Of a stretch of 64,000 nt of DNA, positions 63,201 through 64,000 are shown one piece after another. The stretch's first letter is position 1. Each line of letters begins with the position of its first letter. The notes beneath the pieces are model-generated. The model had not been told where the DNA came from, made no database searches, and saw only the letters and a list, made by a program, of their open reading frames with translations. The position numbers and the translations under genes are program-made. The stretch lies in the NCBI GenBank assembly GCA_039822005.1, contig JBCBMZ010000008.1, forward strand, positions 76,570 to 140,569. Reading direction: 5' to 3'. Origin of the DNA: JBCBDX01 sp039822005. Its GTDB lineage: Bacteria; Pseudomonadota; Alphaproteobacteria; Rhizobiales; Rhizobiaceae.

Positions 63201-63646
63201 GCCTCCTGACAGATCAATTCACATCTCAGTCGTCCAGAGGACCGATTGAAGCTGGGCCAAAAGCGGCAAAGCGGCCTTCCCACCTCACCACGCGCGATTG
63301 CCCGCGTGTGACCGTCCGGTTTTCTCGTGATGATTATGAGACGCTGCAGGAACTGGCCGATGGCGCGTCCCTGGCGGTTTACTTGCGCGCTGTGGCGTTG
63401 AACAGAGACCTGCCGCGCAAGAAGCGACGGTCGGCTTCGACCATTCAAGATCGGGCTGCAGCCGCTCAGCTCTTGGGCCTGCTCGGCCAAACGCGCATAG
63501 CCAACAATCTGAACCAACTCGCCTATCAGGCCAATATCGGTGCGCTCGTTATGGACGACACCGCGCTTTTCCAAATTGACGAGGCATACGAGCACATAAA
63601 CACTATGCGCCAATTGCTTCTACGGGCACTTGGTCAAAAGGCATGA
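63197..63646 (+). CDS. MobC-like plasmid mobilisation protein
   Basis: The 149-aa protein has the fold-type of relaxosome accessory MobC proteins: a basic N-terminal part with TVRFSRDDYETLQELADG (ribbon-helix-helix-like, near residue 39) and LLGQTRIANNLNQLAYQANIG (near 96), the classic motif of MobC. The relaxase that normally follows is missing; an IS3-type end begins 10 bp past the stop. Translation may be coupled to the broken frame before it. Confidence 0.75.
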   Translation: MSLLTDQFTSQSSRGPIEAGPKAAKRPSHLTTRDCPRVTVRFSRDDYETLQELADGASLAVYLRAVALNRDLPRKKRRSASTIQDRAAAAQLLGLLGQTRIANNLNQLAYQANIGALVMDDTALFQIDEAYEHINTMRQLLLRALGQKA

Positions 63647-63656
63647 TCCTGAAGGG

Positions 63657-64000
63657 TGACCTGCTCCCCTTAGATGTTCCCGATTTTGGGTTAGCCTGTT
63701 CCTCAACGAAGGAGACAGGCAATGAACCGATCACGGTTCTCGGAAGAGCAGATCATCGGCATCTTGAAGGAGCACCAGGCCGGGATGTCGGCGGGTGATC
63801 TATGCCGCAAGCACGGCATCAGCGATGCAACGTTCTACACCTGGCGCAAGAAGTTTGGCGGCATGCGCTGCACGACAAGCAATTGCGAAGCAAATGCTGA
63901 GAGTGGAAGTGTCGGAGGCCAAGCGGCTGAAAGCACTTGAGGAAGAAAACGCGAAGCTGAAGAAGCTTCTGGCGGAGCAGATGATGGATGTTGCCACGCT
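63657..64000 (+). mobile_element. IS3-family insertion sequence, left end (continues past window)
   Basis: The element appears to begin with TGACCTGCTCCCC (63657-63669), the type of terminal repeat I recall for this group, 65 bp before an IS3-type orfA. The other end and orfB lie beyond the window. It has inserted 10 bp downstream of the MobC-like gene. No target duplication can be checked. Confidence 0.65.
63722..64000 (+). pseudogene. IS3-family transposase orfA, frameshifted by 40-bp insertion
   Basis: The frame starts MNRSRFSEEQIIGILKEHQAG and encodes the helix-turn-helix (LCRKHGISDATFYTWRKKFGGM) typical of IS3 OrfA. After GGM (63865) the usual continuation EVSEAKRLKALEEENAKLKKL begins only at 63906, in another frame, so 40 bp (63866-63905) are extra and shift the frame; the first frame ends at 63940. 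Removing them restores the normal protein exactly. The gene is therefore probably inactive. Confidence 0.7.

Overview
The window looks like a chromosomal segment of an alphaproteobacterium of the order Hyphomicrobiales (Rhizobiales), perhaps a marine one. The reasons are the gene run dgt-argS-SPOR-nagZ-scpA-scpB, the run pcm-tolC-popZ-valS, an ExoR-type Sel1 protein beside ilvD, a rhizobial-order ccoNOQP-ccoGHIS locus, and FnrN/HemN. The species is not identifiable by eye. Almost all genes are intact, tightly packed and of housekeeping or respiratory type; only the last 1.2 kb is clearly mobile DNA.

Layout. 1-9161 (minus strand): a partial ABC transporter ATPase, then (in transcription order) dgt, argS, a large acidic SPOR-domain membrane protein, nagZ, scpA and scpB, joining dNTP control, tRNA charging, cell-wall turnover and chromosome segregation. 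9252-10715 (plus): erpA/iscA-like Fe-S carrier, xthA and a small secreted Cys-rich protein. 10742-14722 (minus): ilvD coupled to exoR, and a FadL-like porin. 15026-21114 (minus): pcm, tolC, popZ, valS. Two tRNA genes (Cys, Asn) follow. 21689-28036 (plus): photolyase, FAD oxidoreductase, DUF1365 protein, cyclopropane-fatty-acid-synthase-type methyltransferase and MFS transporter. This set resembles the singlet-oxygen (RpoE-ChrR) regulon and furan/modified fatty acid genes of Rhodobacter. Facing it (28056-30116) are a membrane protein, an SDR and a ChrR-like cupin protein that has lost its zinc-binding cysteines and has no sigma gene nearby, yet is preceded by a good RpoE-like promoter.

30322-33525 (plus) is a tightly overlapping sulfur/aminoacyl operon (cysK, alaX, sseA, GNAT). 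33575-40764 holds an internally duplicated outer membrane barrel, ald with its divergent Lrp regulator and a large inverted-repeat operator, several uncharacterised membrane proteins, a MipA/OmpV protein with a decayed duplicate next to it, and a class I-like aroA. 40804-49868 carries a HlyU-family protein, two MFS transporters, a hydrolase, an AI-2E family permease, ilvA, trkH and small unknowns. 49938-51734 is adenine deaminase.

51856-61860 is a coherent low-oxygen respiration island: hemN and fnr diverge around an FNR box, then ccoNOQP with its own FNR box and terminator, then ccoGHIS with a third FNR box. A fourth FNR-like box lies upstream of a 62-aa membrane protein at 37.7 kb. The ccoQ product carries an unexpected four-cysteine tail.

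61957-62799 is a BKACE-family enzyme. After it come a broken acyl-CoA-ligase-like start with an in-frame amber codon, a MobC-like mobilisation gene, and the left end of an IS3-family element whose orfA is frameshifted by an apparent 40-bp insertion; the element runs off the right edge. No CRISPR array, rRNA, prophage or obviously new defence system was seen.
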